From NCBI GenBank assembly GCA_014529385.2, contig CM043956.1:64978620-65042619 (forward strand): a stretch of DNA of 64,000 nucleotides, read 5' to 3'. Both the position numbers and the translations under genes were made by a program. This document shows, piece after piece, positions 1 through 10,329 of the stretch (position 1 is the stretch's first letter; the number at the start of each line of letters is the position of its first letter). The notes under the pieces were generated by a model that did not search any database, was not told the DNA's origin, and saw only the letters and a program-made list of their open reading frames with translations. The stretch comes from Adiantum capillus-veneris. Taxonomy: Eukaryota > Streptophyta > Polypodiopsida > Polypodiales > Pteridaceae.

Positions 1-198
1 GAAAATCGTAGCTAATGAGCTGAAGTTTCTGCCCATATTTTTACTTTTTTATTTGGAGCCACGGTTGAGGAAATATGATCAAAATACTGGACCCCTGTCT
101 GCCCACATCATGCAGGGACAACTCATTTCCAACTTTTCCAATTTCTGTTCACACTGGCTCCTCTCTTCTTGTGTAAACCCTTGGGGGTTCTCTTCACC

Positions 199-206
199 TA
201 TAAAAG
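199..206 (+). promoter_or_regulatory. TATA box of the partial LTR
   Basis: TATAAAAG sits in a CACCTATAAAAGAGG context, downstream of sequence resembling Tat-type LTR. This fits the U3/R promoter of the partial LTR. It is a motif match only. Confidence 0.5.
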
Positions 207-767
207 AGGACCTTTTCTTCCTTGAAAAACACTCAAGCATTCAAGCCATTGATGAGAGGAATTCTTGAGGGAGTGAGTAGTAATGCCTAATTGTACTTAG
301 CCATTAACATAAGCTTAGCTAAGCCTACACTTTCTCCTAGAAGAAAACTAGCCATTCTTGCAACAGGCTAAGCTTGGAAGATCCACTCTAGTCAAAGAAG
401 GTCTTGCACTTCATGTATCAATCAAAGTGGAATTATCCACTCTTCTTCTCTCTCCATCAATAATGGTGCCGAAGGGTTTGTCAAGTAAGATGTGTTCTAC
501 ATTGATGTTTTCTCTATTTCTTGTTGTTTTCTTTTTCATCTCTAATCCAACATATATATATATATGTATCTAATCGCATCTCCTTAACCAAACCTATCTC
601 TCTCACTCTTAGTAATTCATCCTCTCTACAAATTTTAGGTTCTCCTTGCTACATGTACATCTCTCCCCACAGTATCCTTATTGCTTACGGGCAAGAATAG
701 GGCTTGGAACGGAAACTTCTCATCTCTTCACTTCTCTCATATCTACATTTCTCACATACTATCCTAG

Positions 768-986
768 ATGAATAACCCACATGATGATCATTTCTATCGC
801 TTTCACTCTGTACGATCTATTAGAATTAACGTATGGATTAGCTGTAAAATACACTTTCAACAACGTATAGTGTTTCTCTTCGGCCCTGAAAGGCTCAATG
901 AAATACTTCTATCACCGGATCCCATCATACTACCTCTCATAGACTATAATTTTTCTTTTGATGTAAGCCTAGTTATCTTGCTATGA
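768..986 (+). CDS. Leader small ORF, type I (unknown family, 72 aa)
   Basis: This 72-residue ORF lies in the leader of the truncated Tat-like element. It matches the small ORFs at 22871-23086 and 54874-54656 in the leaders of two other Tat-like elements. The shared core is HFQQR or its equivalent near residue 30, then LFG, EIL, SPxPIILPLIDY around residues 48-59, and a hydrophobic C-terminus ending at the stop. There is no signal peptide or zinc motif, and I do not recognise the family. Its TGA stop overlaps the ATG of the next small ORF in an ATGA tetranucleotide. Conservation of length and C-terminus across elements argues for a real protein. An alternative is a conserved RNA element that happens to be open. 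Confidence 0.55.
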   Translation: MNNPHDDHFYRFHSVRSIRINVWISCKIHFQQRIVFLFGPERLNEILLSPDPIILPLIDYNFSFDVSLVILL

Positions 987-1195
987 ACCAAGAGGATTTG
1001 TACACACAATTAATCCCAATCACTAGACAAAATATATATATTATGGTAAGCACAAAACTACAATTCCAAAGAAGAATTCGTAGCCTATTTGGTCAGCCAA
1101 GATTGAATGCCATTAACTCATCTATTAACCCTTTCATACTACCCATGATACGATATGACCATAGCCTTGATGTTTTCATCTTTGTGTTATTTTGA
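983..1195 (+). CDS. Leader small ORF, type II (unknown family, 70 aa)
   Basis: This 70-residue ORF starts within the stop codon of the preceding small ORF (ATGA overlap). It is close to the ORF at 55108-54896: both start MN, carry an IPI-x-RQ motif near residue 12, then TKLQFQR, a G-x-x-RL motif, an INxSxNPFILPxIRYD block, and end DVxIFVLF. It is also recognisably homologous to the type I ORF beside it, so the pair looks like an ancient duplication. The last ~22 residues are hydrophobic enough for membrane or core packing, but this is not diagnostic. Function is unknown. Confidence 0.55.
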   Translation: MNQEDLYTQLIPITRQNIYIMVSTKLQFQRRIRSLFGQPRLNAINSSINPFILPMIRYDHSLDVFIFVLF

Positions 1196-1351
1196 CATTC
1201 TCTTTTGTGTTCTTTCTTTGTGTGTGTAAGTGCAAGAGAGAAAGAGTGGGACCTGTTTGATTGCACTTCCGTCCAAACCCTAGTCTTTATGGCATCTATG
1301 GTTTAACTCCTTCATATAGTTTTTGTTGAGTTCTCTCACAAACTCTCATAG
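1196..1351 (+). other. Rest of leader up to a recombination junction
   Basis: Pyrimidine-rich then purine-rich non-coding sequence after the second small ORF. Around 1352 the sequence passes without spacer into integrase coding sequence of a different element family. The corresponding gag of the Tat-like element is missing, so this is the edge of a deletion or insertion. Confidence 0.4.
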
Positions 1352-2209
1352 CCATAAGCCCGGTGCTTTCCTAGCAAGACCGCAAATTTCTCGACACCGG
1401 CAAACGGATGGCCAAAGTGAAATAGCTAACCTAACAATTCTTGATCTACTAAAAGCCTATGTAATGGAAGTAGATCAAAGATCCCACTGGGAGAAGTATT
1501 TACCCTTAGTGGAATATGTCTACAATAACGCTGTACATACTTTACAGGAAAAGCACCTTTCGAGATAATTGAGGGAAGATCTAAAAGTCCCCTGCTACTT
1601 AAGGTACACGGGAAGATCTTCGCTGCTGTAGATGAGTATAGCCAAGACCTACAAGAATCTTTCCAAAAGATTAAGGATGATATCTCTATCTCACAGCAAA
1701 GGCAAAAGGTTGCTACTGATAAGCACCGAAGAGCCCAAGCCTTGAAAGAAAATGACTGGGTCTTAATTAAATTTCCCAAGGCTCGATTAAGACACACGAC
1801 GGGAAAGAATCCTACGGGACACCAAAAGTACTATGCTAAATTAGCAAAAAGGTACTATGGTCCCTTCCAGATTCTTAGACCAATCAATGAGATGGCCTAT
1901 CAACTCAAGTTTCCCAGCCATTGGCTCATACACAATGCTTTCCATGTGAGCCTAATAAAGACTTACAAAGGAGAAACACCTCAAGAACCAACTATTGAAG
2001 ACCCACCGGAGATCGAGGACCAAGAAGAGGTGCTGCAGACCGAGTCCATTCTCCGACATGAAGACAAGGTACTAAGAGGCGGTAAGACTATCCAACCGTA
2101 TTTTATTAAGTTTAAGAAATATCCTTTTGAAGATGCTAGATGGATGCAAGGCATACAATTAAAGGATAACCTAAACCTTATGGATGCTTACAATGCTTCC
2201 CTAGAGTAA
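1352..2209 (+). pseudogene. Integrase C-terminus with chromodomain, 5'-truncated
   Basis: Reading frames show RQTDGQ followed by a helix-rich stretch with WEKYLPLVEYVYNN, typical of the end of the gypsy integrase catalytic core. A frame change follows near 1560. An open stretch from 1742 then carries a GPFQIL...FHVS block and a chromodomain-like tail with YFIKFKKYPFEDARW near its end, stopping at TAA 2207-2209. The catalytic DD residues lie upstream of the truncation and are missing. In chromoviruses this tail targets integration to marked chromatin. The minus-strand copy at 5482-6962 is the best comparison. Confidence 0.8.
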
Positions 2210-2277
2210 GCAAATGTACAAATGTTTTAAATGAACAAATTTTTTGTCTTATAAGACTCTCTTTTTCTTTATTGTGT

Positions 2278-2393
2278 ACAAATGTTAAGTATTATGCATG
2301 CTTAGAATCAAGTTTGTGGAGATGATGTCTTCCAAACAAATGCTAAGTATTATGCATGCTTAGAATCAAGTTTTTGGAGACGACGTCTTCCAA
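2278..2393 (+). repeat. Two-copy 58 bp tandem repeat in 3' UTR
   Basis: A unit containing AAGTATTATGCATGCTTAG and ending CTTCCAAAC occurs twice in tandem with a 58-base period (starts at 2278 and 2336) and a few substitutions. The family-1 copy on the minus strand has a single unit around 5340-5400, so this is a local duplication in this copy. Confidence 0.75.
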
Positions 2394-2621
2394 ACACCAA
2401 GTAGAGCTTGTCACTCTACTATGGAAGATTGACAGGAGTAATGTGAAGACATTCTTGTGGCAGCTTAGGCTCTCAAGCGCCAAATGGATTAATTATCCAT
2501 TCTAAAACGATGTCGTAGGTTAAGATAGGAATCCTCTACCCGCTAGAAAAAGGTGTAATGAATAGGCTTTATCTTCTCTTCCCCATAGTCAAGGACGACT
2601 ATGATTTCAAGAGAGAGATAA

Positions 2622-3501
2622 TGTCATAATAACTAATTATTAATTCTCCCAAATGGTTTTCTCATGTTAAATTGATCATTTAATATGGGGAAGTGCCAGG
2701 GGAGAAAAAGCTAGAATATTGGTTAAGCTGGGAGACCGGCCATAGTAGGGATCCAGAGGAGGAAATCTGAAGGGGGGGCCATTTTCAAAAGCGAAATGTG
2801 AAACAATGGGCTTTAAATACCCTAAGGTTCAGCCCATTAAGACGTTCAAAATGCTAAGTTCCAAAATTCAAAGGTTGTGTCCAATGGTCAAAGCTTAGTG
2901 AAATTGGATGCTTTGTGAGTGTGCAAAAAAGTCTTCAAGACTCCTACATAGGAGGGGGCGAGCCCTGTAAGTAGGGGATGAGAGAGAAGCACACACACAC
3001 ACACACACACAAACTCACAGGCTTCCTTTACACAAAAGCATTAGGGGACACATGTCAGCTCCCTAGCCCAATTTCCCACAAGGTGCACTAACATCCTATT
3101 TGATGGCCATAGAGGTGGACCAATGAGAATTAGGCTAGAGTAAATCTAGTTTAATTCATTTAAAACACTTGATAAAAGAACCAATAATAATTAAACTCTC
3201 TAGAAGACAATTGGACAGTCTCCCAAGGGGTTTTATGAGCATTCAGTAGCCCAAAGGCTTGCCTGATTCCTATTGGCCAAAGGACAAAGGGGTCCAATAA
3301 GAGTTTAGTTGCATTATTTAATTACCTAAAGCTCTCACAAAAAGGGAAAGGGGGACACATGTCACAAGGCTATCACTTATTCTTCTCAACTATGAGCTAA
3401 GCTTTGCAAGGTCCAATGAGGTGCAAGCATGAGTATTTTGCACGAGGGATCGATCAAGAGAAAGAGAGGGGGCTGATTCTGGAAGGCATTATCACACACA
3501 C
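2622..3501 (+). repeat. Truncated family-1 LTR (5' ~880 bp)
   Basis: Starts with TG after a purine-rich GAGAGAGATAA tract and aligns, in opposite orientation, to 4240-5122. A (CA)n microsatellite lies near 2990-3010. The LTR ends inside a CACACAC run at 3501, about 740 bp short of the full length in sister copies. No ORF of interest is present. Confidence 0.8.
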
Positions 3502-4698
3502 TATAACATTTAATGGACTAGTAACTTGTGTGTAGTAGAAAAATAGCATGAACATAGTGAGCATTTCATTAGAATAGATTCCTAATGAGAATAGCAAGAG
3601 TGCTTGGGTGGAGCGAGAAACAGAAAGTATAACACCTAGTTAGATAGCATGAGCAATACTTCAAAAGAGAGAGAAATTAAGCAATTGACAACAATTGAGG
3701 ACCGTATTTTCATGGAGCCGGTCCCCCCCTCCAAAAGTCTTTGTATTATGGTTTCTCCCATCAAGAGAGACATTTTACAATACAATTCTTTGTGTTCCTT
3801 CAATACTAGCTAGTGCAATGAAGATGGAAACTTCATGCACTAAGAAAAACACTTATCAAACACAACATAGATTCCCTCATGGTCTCAGATCCAAGACCTC
3901 ACACACCTTCGAAGATGGTGAGAGCTAGCAGGGTATGAGAGTAGATCAAGAGGAAGAAGGAGTATTCTTATGAGAAAGTATACATTTCCTCACATAATCA
4001 CTCATATTAGCATATCTTAGCTTAGTAATTAGTATGGTAGAGGAGATGAGCACGCATCAAAGCATGGCGCTTGGCTGGATTTGCATCACAATGCCAAGAG
4101 TTTTTGGTGTAGGCCTCCCTTCTCACAAGCTTGGAGTAGGTGGTAAGCTTTTCATTAAAGCTTGAGAAGGAGAGAGAGAGAGAGAGAGAGAGTCTTCTTT
4201 CTTCACACATTTATTGTGTGAGTGTGTAAGTGAATAATTCCCTTGAAAAATCAGCCCCCCCTCTCTCTTGGTCAACCCCCCTTGGTAATTGCTCATGCTA
4301 CAGCCCTATTGGACCTCCTCAGGCCTAGCGAATGGAAATTAAGCAGCGTAAGTAATAGCCTTCTGACATGTGTCCCCCTTTCCCCTTTTGTGAGAGCTTT
4401 AGGTACTTACTTAATTCAACTAAACTCTCATTGGATTCCTTTTTCCTCGTGGACAATAGGAATGAGGCAAGCCATTGGGCTGCTGAATGCTTATTGGACC
4501 CCTTGGGAGACTGTCCAATAGTCTTCTAGAGAGATTAATTCTTATTGGTTCCTTTATAAGTGTTTTCAAATTAATTAAACTAGATTTACTCTAGCCTAAT
4601 TCTCATTGGTCCACCTCCAAGGCCATCCAATAGGAATTGAGTACACCTTGTGGGCATCTAGTGACATGTGTCCCTCATTCCCTTTGTGTAAAGGGAGC

Positions 4699-4741
<43 letters not shown>

Positions 4742-5122
4742 TGAGTTTCTCTCTCATCTCCTACTTCTAGGGCTGACCCCCCCCTATGTAGGGATGGTTG
4801 AAGACTTTAAGGACACACACAAAGCATCCAATTTCCCTAGGCTTTTGACCTTTGGACACAACCTTTGAATTTTAGAACCTTAGCATATTGAAAGTCTTAA
4901 TGGAATGAACCTTAGGGTCCTTTGAGCCCATTTTTGCACATAGCTCTTTTGCAGAGGCCCCCCCCTTTGGATCCCTATTTTCTCTCCTTTGGATCCCTAC
5001 TATGGCCGGTCTGCCAGTTTAACCAATATTCTATCTTTTTTTCCCCTGGAACTTCCCCATATTAAATGATCAGTTTAACATGAGAAAATAATTTAGGAGA
5101 ATTAGATATTAGTTTTATGACA
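3502..5122 (-). repeat. 3' LTR of minus-strand family-1 element
   Basis: Boundaries follow TGTCATAA at 5122 (minus strand) and a degraded TGTTATA end at 3502, where sister copies end TGCTACA. Length is 1,621 bp, against 1,633 bp for the copy at 44683-46315. It holds an (AG)n run near 4167-4190 and a (TG)n run near 4698-4740. Short ORFs such as 3695-3928 recur in other LTR copies only because the LTR is repeated. Confidence 0.85.
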
Positions 5123-5136
5123 TTACCTCTCTCTTG
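5123..5136 (-). promoter_or_regulatory. Polypurine tract
   Basis: On the minus strand a purine-rich AAGAGAGAGGTAA run directly precedes the 3' LTR. It is the expected plus-strand primer site for LTR retrotransposon replication. Confidence 0.6.
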
Positions 5137-5481
5137 AAATCACAGTCGTCCTCGACTATGGGGTGGAGAAGATAAAGCATATTCATTAGTCCTTTTTCTA
5201 GCGGTTAGAGGATCACTATGTTACCCTACAACATCGTTCTAGAATGGATGACTAGTCCATTTGGAGCTTGAGAGCCCTAAGCTGCCACAAGCATGTCTGC
5301 ACATTAGTCCTATCAATCTTCCATAGTAGAGTGACAAGGTCTACTTGGTGTTTGGGAGACGTCGTCTCCGCAAACTTGATCTAAGCATGCATATTAATTC
5401 ATTTTTGTGCACAATAAAGAAAAAGAGAGTCCTATAAGACAAAAACTTTGTTCATTTTTAAGATTTGTACATTTGCTTACT

Positions 5482-6962
5482 CTAGGAAAGCATTGTATCA
5501 TTGACTAGGTTTAGGTTATCCTTCAATTGTATGCCTTGCATCCATCTAGCATCTTCAAAAGGATAATTCTTAAACTTAATAAGATATTGTCGGATAGTCT
5601 TATTGCCTCTTAGTACCTTGTCTTCATGTCAGAGAATGGACTTGGGTTGCAGCACCTCTTCTTGGTCCTAGATCTTCGGTAGGTCTTCAATAGTTCGTTC
5701 TTGAGGTGGCTCTCCTTTGTAAGGCTTTAGTAGGCTCACAAGGAAAGCATTGTGTATGAGCCAATGGCTGGGCATCTTGAGTTGATAGGCCATCTCATTG
5801 GTTGGACTAAGAATTTGGAAGGGACCATAGTACCTTTTTGCTAACTTAGCAGAGTACTGTTGGTGTCCCGTAATATTCCTGCCCGTCGTGTGCCTTAATC
5901 GAGCCTTGGGAAATTTGAGTAAGACCCAATCATTTTCTTTAAAGGCTTGGGCTTTTCTGTGCTTGTCAGCAGAGCAGCCTTTTGCCTTTGCTCTGAGATA
6001 GAGATAGCATCCTTAATCTTTTGGAAAGATTCTTGTAGGTCTCGACTATACTCATCTGCAGCGAAGATCTTCCCGTGTACCTTAAGTAGCAAGGAACTTT
6101 TTGATCTTCTCTCAATTACCTCAAAAGGTGATTTTCCTGTGGAAGTATGGACAATGTTATTGTAGGCATACTCCACTAAGGATAAGTACTTCTCCCATTG
6201 GGATTTTTGATCTACTTCCGTTACATAGGCTTTTAGTAGATGGAGAATTGTTAGGTTAGTTTGGCGATCCGTTTGCAGGTGATAGGCCAAAGAGAAGTTT
6301 AGCCTTGTTCCTAAATTCTCAAAGAGACCCTTCCAAAAATTACTGGTCATTCTAGGATCTCTATCCGACACTATGGACATTGGCAAGCCATGGTACTTGA
6401 AGATTTTTGAAATAAAGAGGGTTTCCATTTGATGGGATTTGATAGTCTTTTTGACAGGTATAAAATGTGCTTGTTTACTTAACCTGTCTACTATCGTCCA
6501 TATTACCCTATTCCCATGGATAGACTAAGGCAATCCAAAGATAAAATCTATGGATATGCTCTCCCATGGTGAATTAGGGGTTGGCAAAGGTTGAAGCAAT
6601 CCAGGTTGCTTCCCTCTATCAAACTTCATCTTTTGGCATACCACACATTTAGAAACATACTCTTGTATGTTTGCTTTTATCATAGGCCAATAGAGATACG
6701 TTTCAATCCCTTTTAGGGTAGACTAAATCCCTCTATGCCCTGCATAAGGAGGAGCATGAGATTCATACAATGCTTTCTCATGTAGTGAGCTAGTAACGCA
6801 TAGTCTATTTCCGTAGAGAAGATAACCATCTTGTAAAGTAAATGGTTCCTCTTTGTTCCCTAGTGCAAGGGCTGAAATCACATCTCTAAAATTGGGATCA
6901 ATAGAATAATCATCTATCATACAAGATAGATCATTGTGAGTTGCTATGGAAACCTCATTCAC
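5482..6962 (-). pseudogene. Family-1 integrase with chromodomain tail
   Basis: Minus-strand reading shows the zinc-binding region (H-x3-H in HAPPYAGH near 6735-6770 and CVVC near 6635-6650), then the catalytic core with SIDFIFGLP near 6545, VSDRDPRM near 6365, and the DLQESFQKIKD region near 6030. A chromodomain tail ends at a TAG around 5484. The open part from 6428 to 5895 holds much of the core. Frame breaks lie near 5900 and 6430-6720. The acidic third catalytic position is in a degraded stretch (QTDRQTN where QTDGQTE is expected), so the protein is unlikely to be active. Confidence 0.8.
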
Positions 6963-7057
6963 TCTCGGCCTTCTTGAGAGTGCATTGGCTACTTGATTAT
7001 GCTTGCTAGCAAGGTGAGCAATATGAAAATAAAATTGCGAAATGAAATTTTCCCACC

Positions 7058-7992
7058 TTATTTTTTTTCGAAGAGCTTGGTCTGTGTCATGAAGTACTTA
7101 AGACTTTGGTGATTTGTTCGCAGAATGAAAGGAGTCCCCAAGAAATAGTGCTTCCATGAGTCTAAGGCATGTAGAACTGCGAGGAGTTCGTTTTCATATA
7201 TGCCTAGAGCTTGCTCAACAGGGTCGATCCTTGGACTTTGATAGCCTATGGCATGCCCTTCTTGGAGCAATACAGATCCAAGGCAATCACCACAAGCATC
7301 ACATTGGACCTCAAATAGCTTTGAGAGATCCGGTAGTATAAGCCCAGGTTGAGAGATAAGCTTCTCTTTAAGCTTTTCGAAAGCATTATTCTTCTTGGCA
7401 GACCATGTGTACCTAACATTTTTCTTTGTTAGGTCATGTAATGGGCCTGCTATTAGTGAGAAATTTTCTATGAAGCGTCTATAGTATGCACACAAACCTA
7501 TAAAGCTTCTTAACTCATGAAGATTCCTTGGTTTAGGCCATCCATTTATTACCTCTAGCTTTGATGGACCCATTTGGATGCCATCTTGAGAGATTATTTG
7601 ACCTAAATACTGACTCTCTTGTAGGAAAAATTCAATTTTCTTTCGATTAACATAAAGTTTATTCTCTCTTAGAACTTGAAATGAATTAGAGTAGTTAGGC
7701 GGTGAACTTCCAGGAGAAGTTCAATTGCATGGTCATCATTGCCTCGTTTAGGAGGTATCTCACAAGGGATGTCATCAATAAAGACATCTTGAAACCCCTT
7801 GAGAAAATTGGATAACTCTAATTCCTTTTGGTTGTGTATATTTTCTTTTGCTAAAACATTAAGTTCATTTTGAGAGCCTTTAACAAAAATCATGTACACA
7901 GAAATAGATCTCTCTATTGACTTATTGAAAGATTGCATATGTACAATGGGTATGGTGTTACCTATTTCTTTAGCATCTATGTACATATCTTT
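7058..7992 (-). pseudogene. RT-RNase H with RT catalytic core deleted
   Basis: The N-terminal linker (EIPPKRGNDDHAIEL near 7725-7760) runs within a few codons into the RT thumb/connection region (RENKLYVNRKK near 7640). The fingers and palm, including the DD catalytic motif, are absent. By comparison with the intact RT at 17532-18360, roughly 450 bp are missing. A 1-nt frameshift lies just before the junction. RNase H follows with Asp in CDACG and Glu in YENELLAV. A stop at the thumb/linker boundary is a frame effect. Confidence 0.8.
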
Positions 7993-8436
7993 TTACCTGA
8001 ACCTAAAGGAGATTCTCCTTTTAGGGAATTTAACATTGGCAGCCATGCGATCAAACCATGGTGCCCCTGGGATTACATCCTCATGCTTGAGAGCAGAGAT
8101 AAATAAGTCCTCTTTGTCCACATAGCTTTGGACATGGAGCCTCAATTTCCCGATTAAGGGAGTGGCTGAAGCTTCTTGCCCCTTGAAAGCACCATCTGCG
8201 GGTAGTACATCTCCCATCTCACAAGCTTGTATTCTTAGCTTGGTGGCCAACTCTATGGATATGAAATTGTGAGTAGAACCAGGGTCAAAGAGAATAAAAT
8301 CATCATGTTCTCTTACCTTTCCCCAAGCATTGCATAGAGGAGATCCTTTGTGGTGAGTTTCCTCCTCTTGGATTTCGACCAAGGTAACTCTAGGAGGCTC
8401 ATGGCGGGTGTTCTTTTGGGGACAAGCATGGTACAC
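7993..8436 (-). pseudogene. Family-1 protease (aspartic, DPGS variant)
   Basis: The frame carries FILFDPGSTHNFIS about 45 residues in, the retropepsin flap/active-site region with Pro in place of Thr/Ser. It continues with the LRLHVQSYVDKEDLFIS strand and a GAPWFDRMAANVKFP region, matching the gypsy protease fold order. The same DPGS occurs in the plus-strand sister copy at 59.4 kb, so the variant belongs to the family and is not a lesion. The frame is upstream of, and continuous in order with, the RT remnant. Confidence 0.75.
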
Positions 8437-9908
8437 ATGCCCTTTCTCGTCGTACTTGAAACAACGGTTATCCTTGCGATAACGCTCAAGCTCTTCAGAA
8501 GAGAGTTTGTTTTTGCCTTTGTAAACTCCCTTCTCTTTAGCTTTGTTGGATTTTCCCTTAGGAGACTTTTGGACATTGTCCTTCCCCTTAGGCTCATTGA
8601 AACTCTTGTTTTCCGTGGTCTTAGAATTTCTTTTAGCCCCCGTTTGGAAATTGATTCAAGAAGCCACCATAGTATGGTGTATAACTGCCAATATGGTGCG
8701 TGGCCTTTGGGAGTTGACATACTTCGCCATTTATTCAGTTAATCCCGCACAAAATTGTTTCTTTTTCTCTCTGAAATCCAACTTCTTGAAGACAATGGCT
8801 TTGAGTTGTAAGTCCCAAAACTTGTCTACATATTTGTGAATGGATTTGAAGGGAGAGAGCTTCAAGCTTGTCCATTCGGTGAGTACTTTGTCTTTGGCAT
8901 CGGTGGCCAAAAACTGCTTCATAATGGAAGCTCTTAAATCTTTACATGTTTGTGGAGCTTCACCATTGGCCCGTAGGCTAGACCATCATTGTCTGGAGAA
9001 ATTTGAAAGTTCATAGCTACATGGAGTAGCTTAGAGGACTCCGTGAAGCCCTCATCTCCAAACACCACATCGAACTATTGGATAAAGGCCAAGACTTTGT
9101 TCGTAGCACCAAAGGTGCCATCGTAGGTAAGGAAAGAGATGCTCTTCCCTTCCTCTTTGAATTTCTTGAGCTTGGATGTACTTTTCCACGTGGCATAGGA
9201 TTTCCTATGGCCTCTTCTTTTTGATGGTTCAAAGGTTGCACCATCACTTTCTTCAGAAGGTGAATAAATTGAGGAAGATGGAGAAGAGGGTGAACACTTT
9301 CTTGCCTTTTTCTTGCATTCATCTTTGTTGTCTTGACCATCACTTTCATAAGAGGAAGCGAATGAGGAATATGGAGAAGAGGGTTTCCTCTTTCTCGCCT
9401 TTTTCTTCTCTTGCTTTTTGTCATCCCTCTTTGAAGTCTTGTATGGAGAAGTATGTGATGGTCTTCCCCGTTTTGGAGGTGATGGAGAGCGTTTAACCTG
9501 CCATCTTCCTGGAGCCATCTCTGCCGAAGTGGCAGGAGACTCACTTCTTTCTTGTTCCTTTGGTGGAGGCTCTTGAATTCTCCTTTGAGGAAGAGATGCG
9601 TCATCAAGGATAAAAATTTTGAGCCCTTCATATGGATCCTCTTGTTCTTCCCGAATTGGAGAGAGGCCTCTTTTGCAATTCTCACAAGGAGGCTTCCTAG
9701 GTGCTCTCTCGTCATGGTGGGGATCTTGGAGAATCCCATGAGCATGAAGCTGCCGTTGCACTTCACTTTGGAGGGATGGATTACCCATAGCTTGTTGAAG
9801 CCTTGAAACAAGGTAGTTAACAAGCATAGGGTCATCATTAGTAGCCTACTCAATAGAAAAATCAAATTTATCAACATTAATTTCACTCTCTTTACTATTG
9901 TCAGCCAT
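8437..9908 (-). pseudogene. Family-1 gag with RS-like region and altered zinc knuckle
   Basis: The start ATG (9908-9906, MADNSKES) is shared with the sister copy at 57956. The N-terminal part contains RLQQAMGNPSLQ, then a Ser/Arg/Lys/Pro-rich stretch near 9330-9520, a conserved KKFKEEGKSISFLTYDGTFGA motif near 9100-9180, and a core with FLATDAKDKVLTEW near 8890. The zinc knuckle near 8460 reads C-F-K-Y rather than C-F-K-C, losing one ligand. In-frame stops occur near 9847, 9075 and 8731. Gag would form the virus-like particle that packages the RNA. Confidence 0.75.
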
Positions 9909-10316
9909 TCTAACAACTTTTAGGTGTAAACTTTTTAGGTGTACTTTGGCACTTCAAGCCCTAGTTGCTACTCCTCTTTACCCCTTTAGAAAAATCACTC
10001 AATCTATTGTACTCGTGGCTCGAATACCATTAATTGCAGGGAATAGAAGAGAGGGTCGTTCAACACTAGAACAGCACCTGTTCCTGTCAAGATTCTAATA
10101 GCTCAATAGTGGTTAAGCCATAGGCAAGCCCCGTAGGACTTCACTATTAAGACCATAGCTCTCGGCGGTGATGCCCCGTTTAAAAACTGCAAAAAGGCAA
10201 GTGCACTGCAAGGCTGAAAAATCCCTATTCTACTTACTCACATGCATTTAATAATACCAAACTTTTAAAGCTAGCTTGAGGACCTCCCTTCTTGAGCAAG
10301 AAAAGAGAAACCTTGT
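9909..10316 (-). other. Leader between PBS and gag (family 1)
   Basis: About 400 bases of non-coding leader on the minus strand between the primer-binding site and the gag ATG. No conserved ORF was seen. The Tat-like small ORFs are absent here. Confidence 0.5.
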
Positions 10317-10328
10317 GCTCTGATACCA
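10317..10328 (-). promoter_or_regulatory. Primer-binding site, initiator Met tRNA
   Basis: Minus-strand TGGTATCAGAGC, complementary to the 3' end of plant initiator Met tRNA, lies one base inside the LTR end TGCTACA. It marks the 5' LTR and sets the orientation of the element. Confidence 0.85.
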
Positions 10329-10329
10329 A

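Larger units (their letters stand above)
1..1351 (+). mobile_element. Truncated Tat-like Ty3/gypsy: partial LTR plus leader
   Basis: The first ~120 bases resemble part of the LTRs of the Tat-like elements at 46.6-57.9 and 59.7-62.4 kb, including the GTAGCT...GAGCTGAA stretch and a GGACCCC...CTGCCC stretch. A TATA box follows at 199-206, then a pyrimidine-rich leader and two small ORFs homologous to ORFs in the leaders of the complete Tat-like elements. No gag follows: at about 1352 the sequence changes to the integrase of an unrelated chromovirus. The LTR-leader boundary could not be placed, and the TGGTGCCCCCACGGAGG primer site seen in the two complete elements is absent. The 5' end lies outside the window. 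Assignment is by resemblance, not by a complete structure. Confidence 0.6.
1352..3501 (+). mobile_element. 3' fragment of family-1 chromovirus (Ty3/gypsy)
   Basis: The fragment holds the C-terminal half of an integrase, a chromodomain-like tail, a 3' untranslated stretch, a purine tract (2609-2619) and the first ~880 bp of the 3' LTR, which starts TGTCATAA at 2622. The LTR breaks off at about 3501, where an oppositely oriented copy begins. It is the same family as the elements at 3.5-11 kb (minus) and 44.7 kb (plus), judged by matching integrase residues and LTR sequence. Confidence 0.8.

Noticed and set aside
3695-3928. 77-codon ORF resembling ORFs at 10511-10753 and 45906-46124
   Set aside because: All lie in copies of the family-1 LTR, in different frames and orientations relative to gag. 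Conservation is from the LTR, not from protein selection.
4243-4521. 92-codon plus-strand ORF
   Set aside because: Falls in the family-1 LTR on the strand opposite to transcription, with no similarity to any motif.
8543-8839. Plus-strand ORFs of 98-130 codons over 8350-8839
   Set aside because: Antisense shadows of the family-1 gag and protease on the minus strand.
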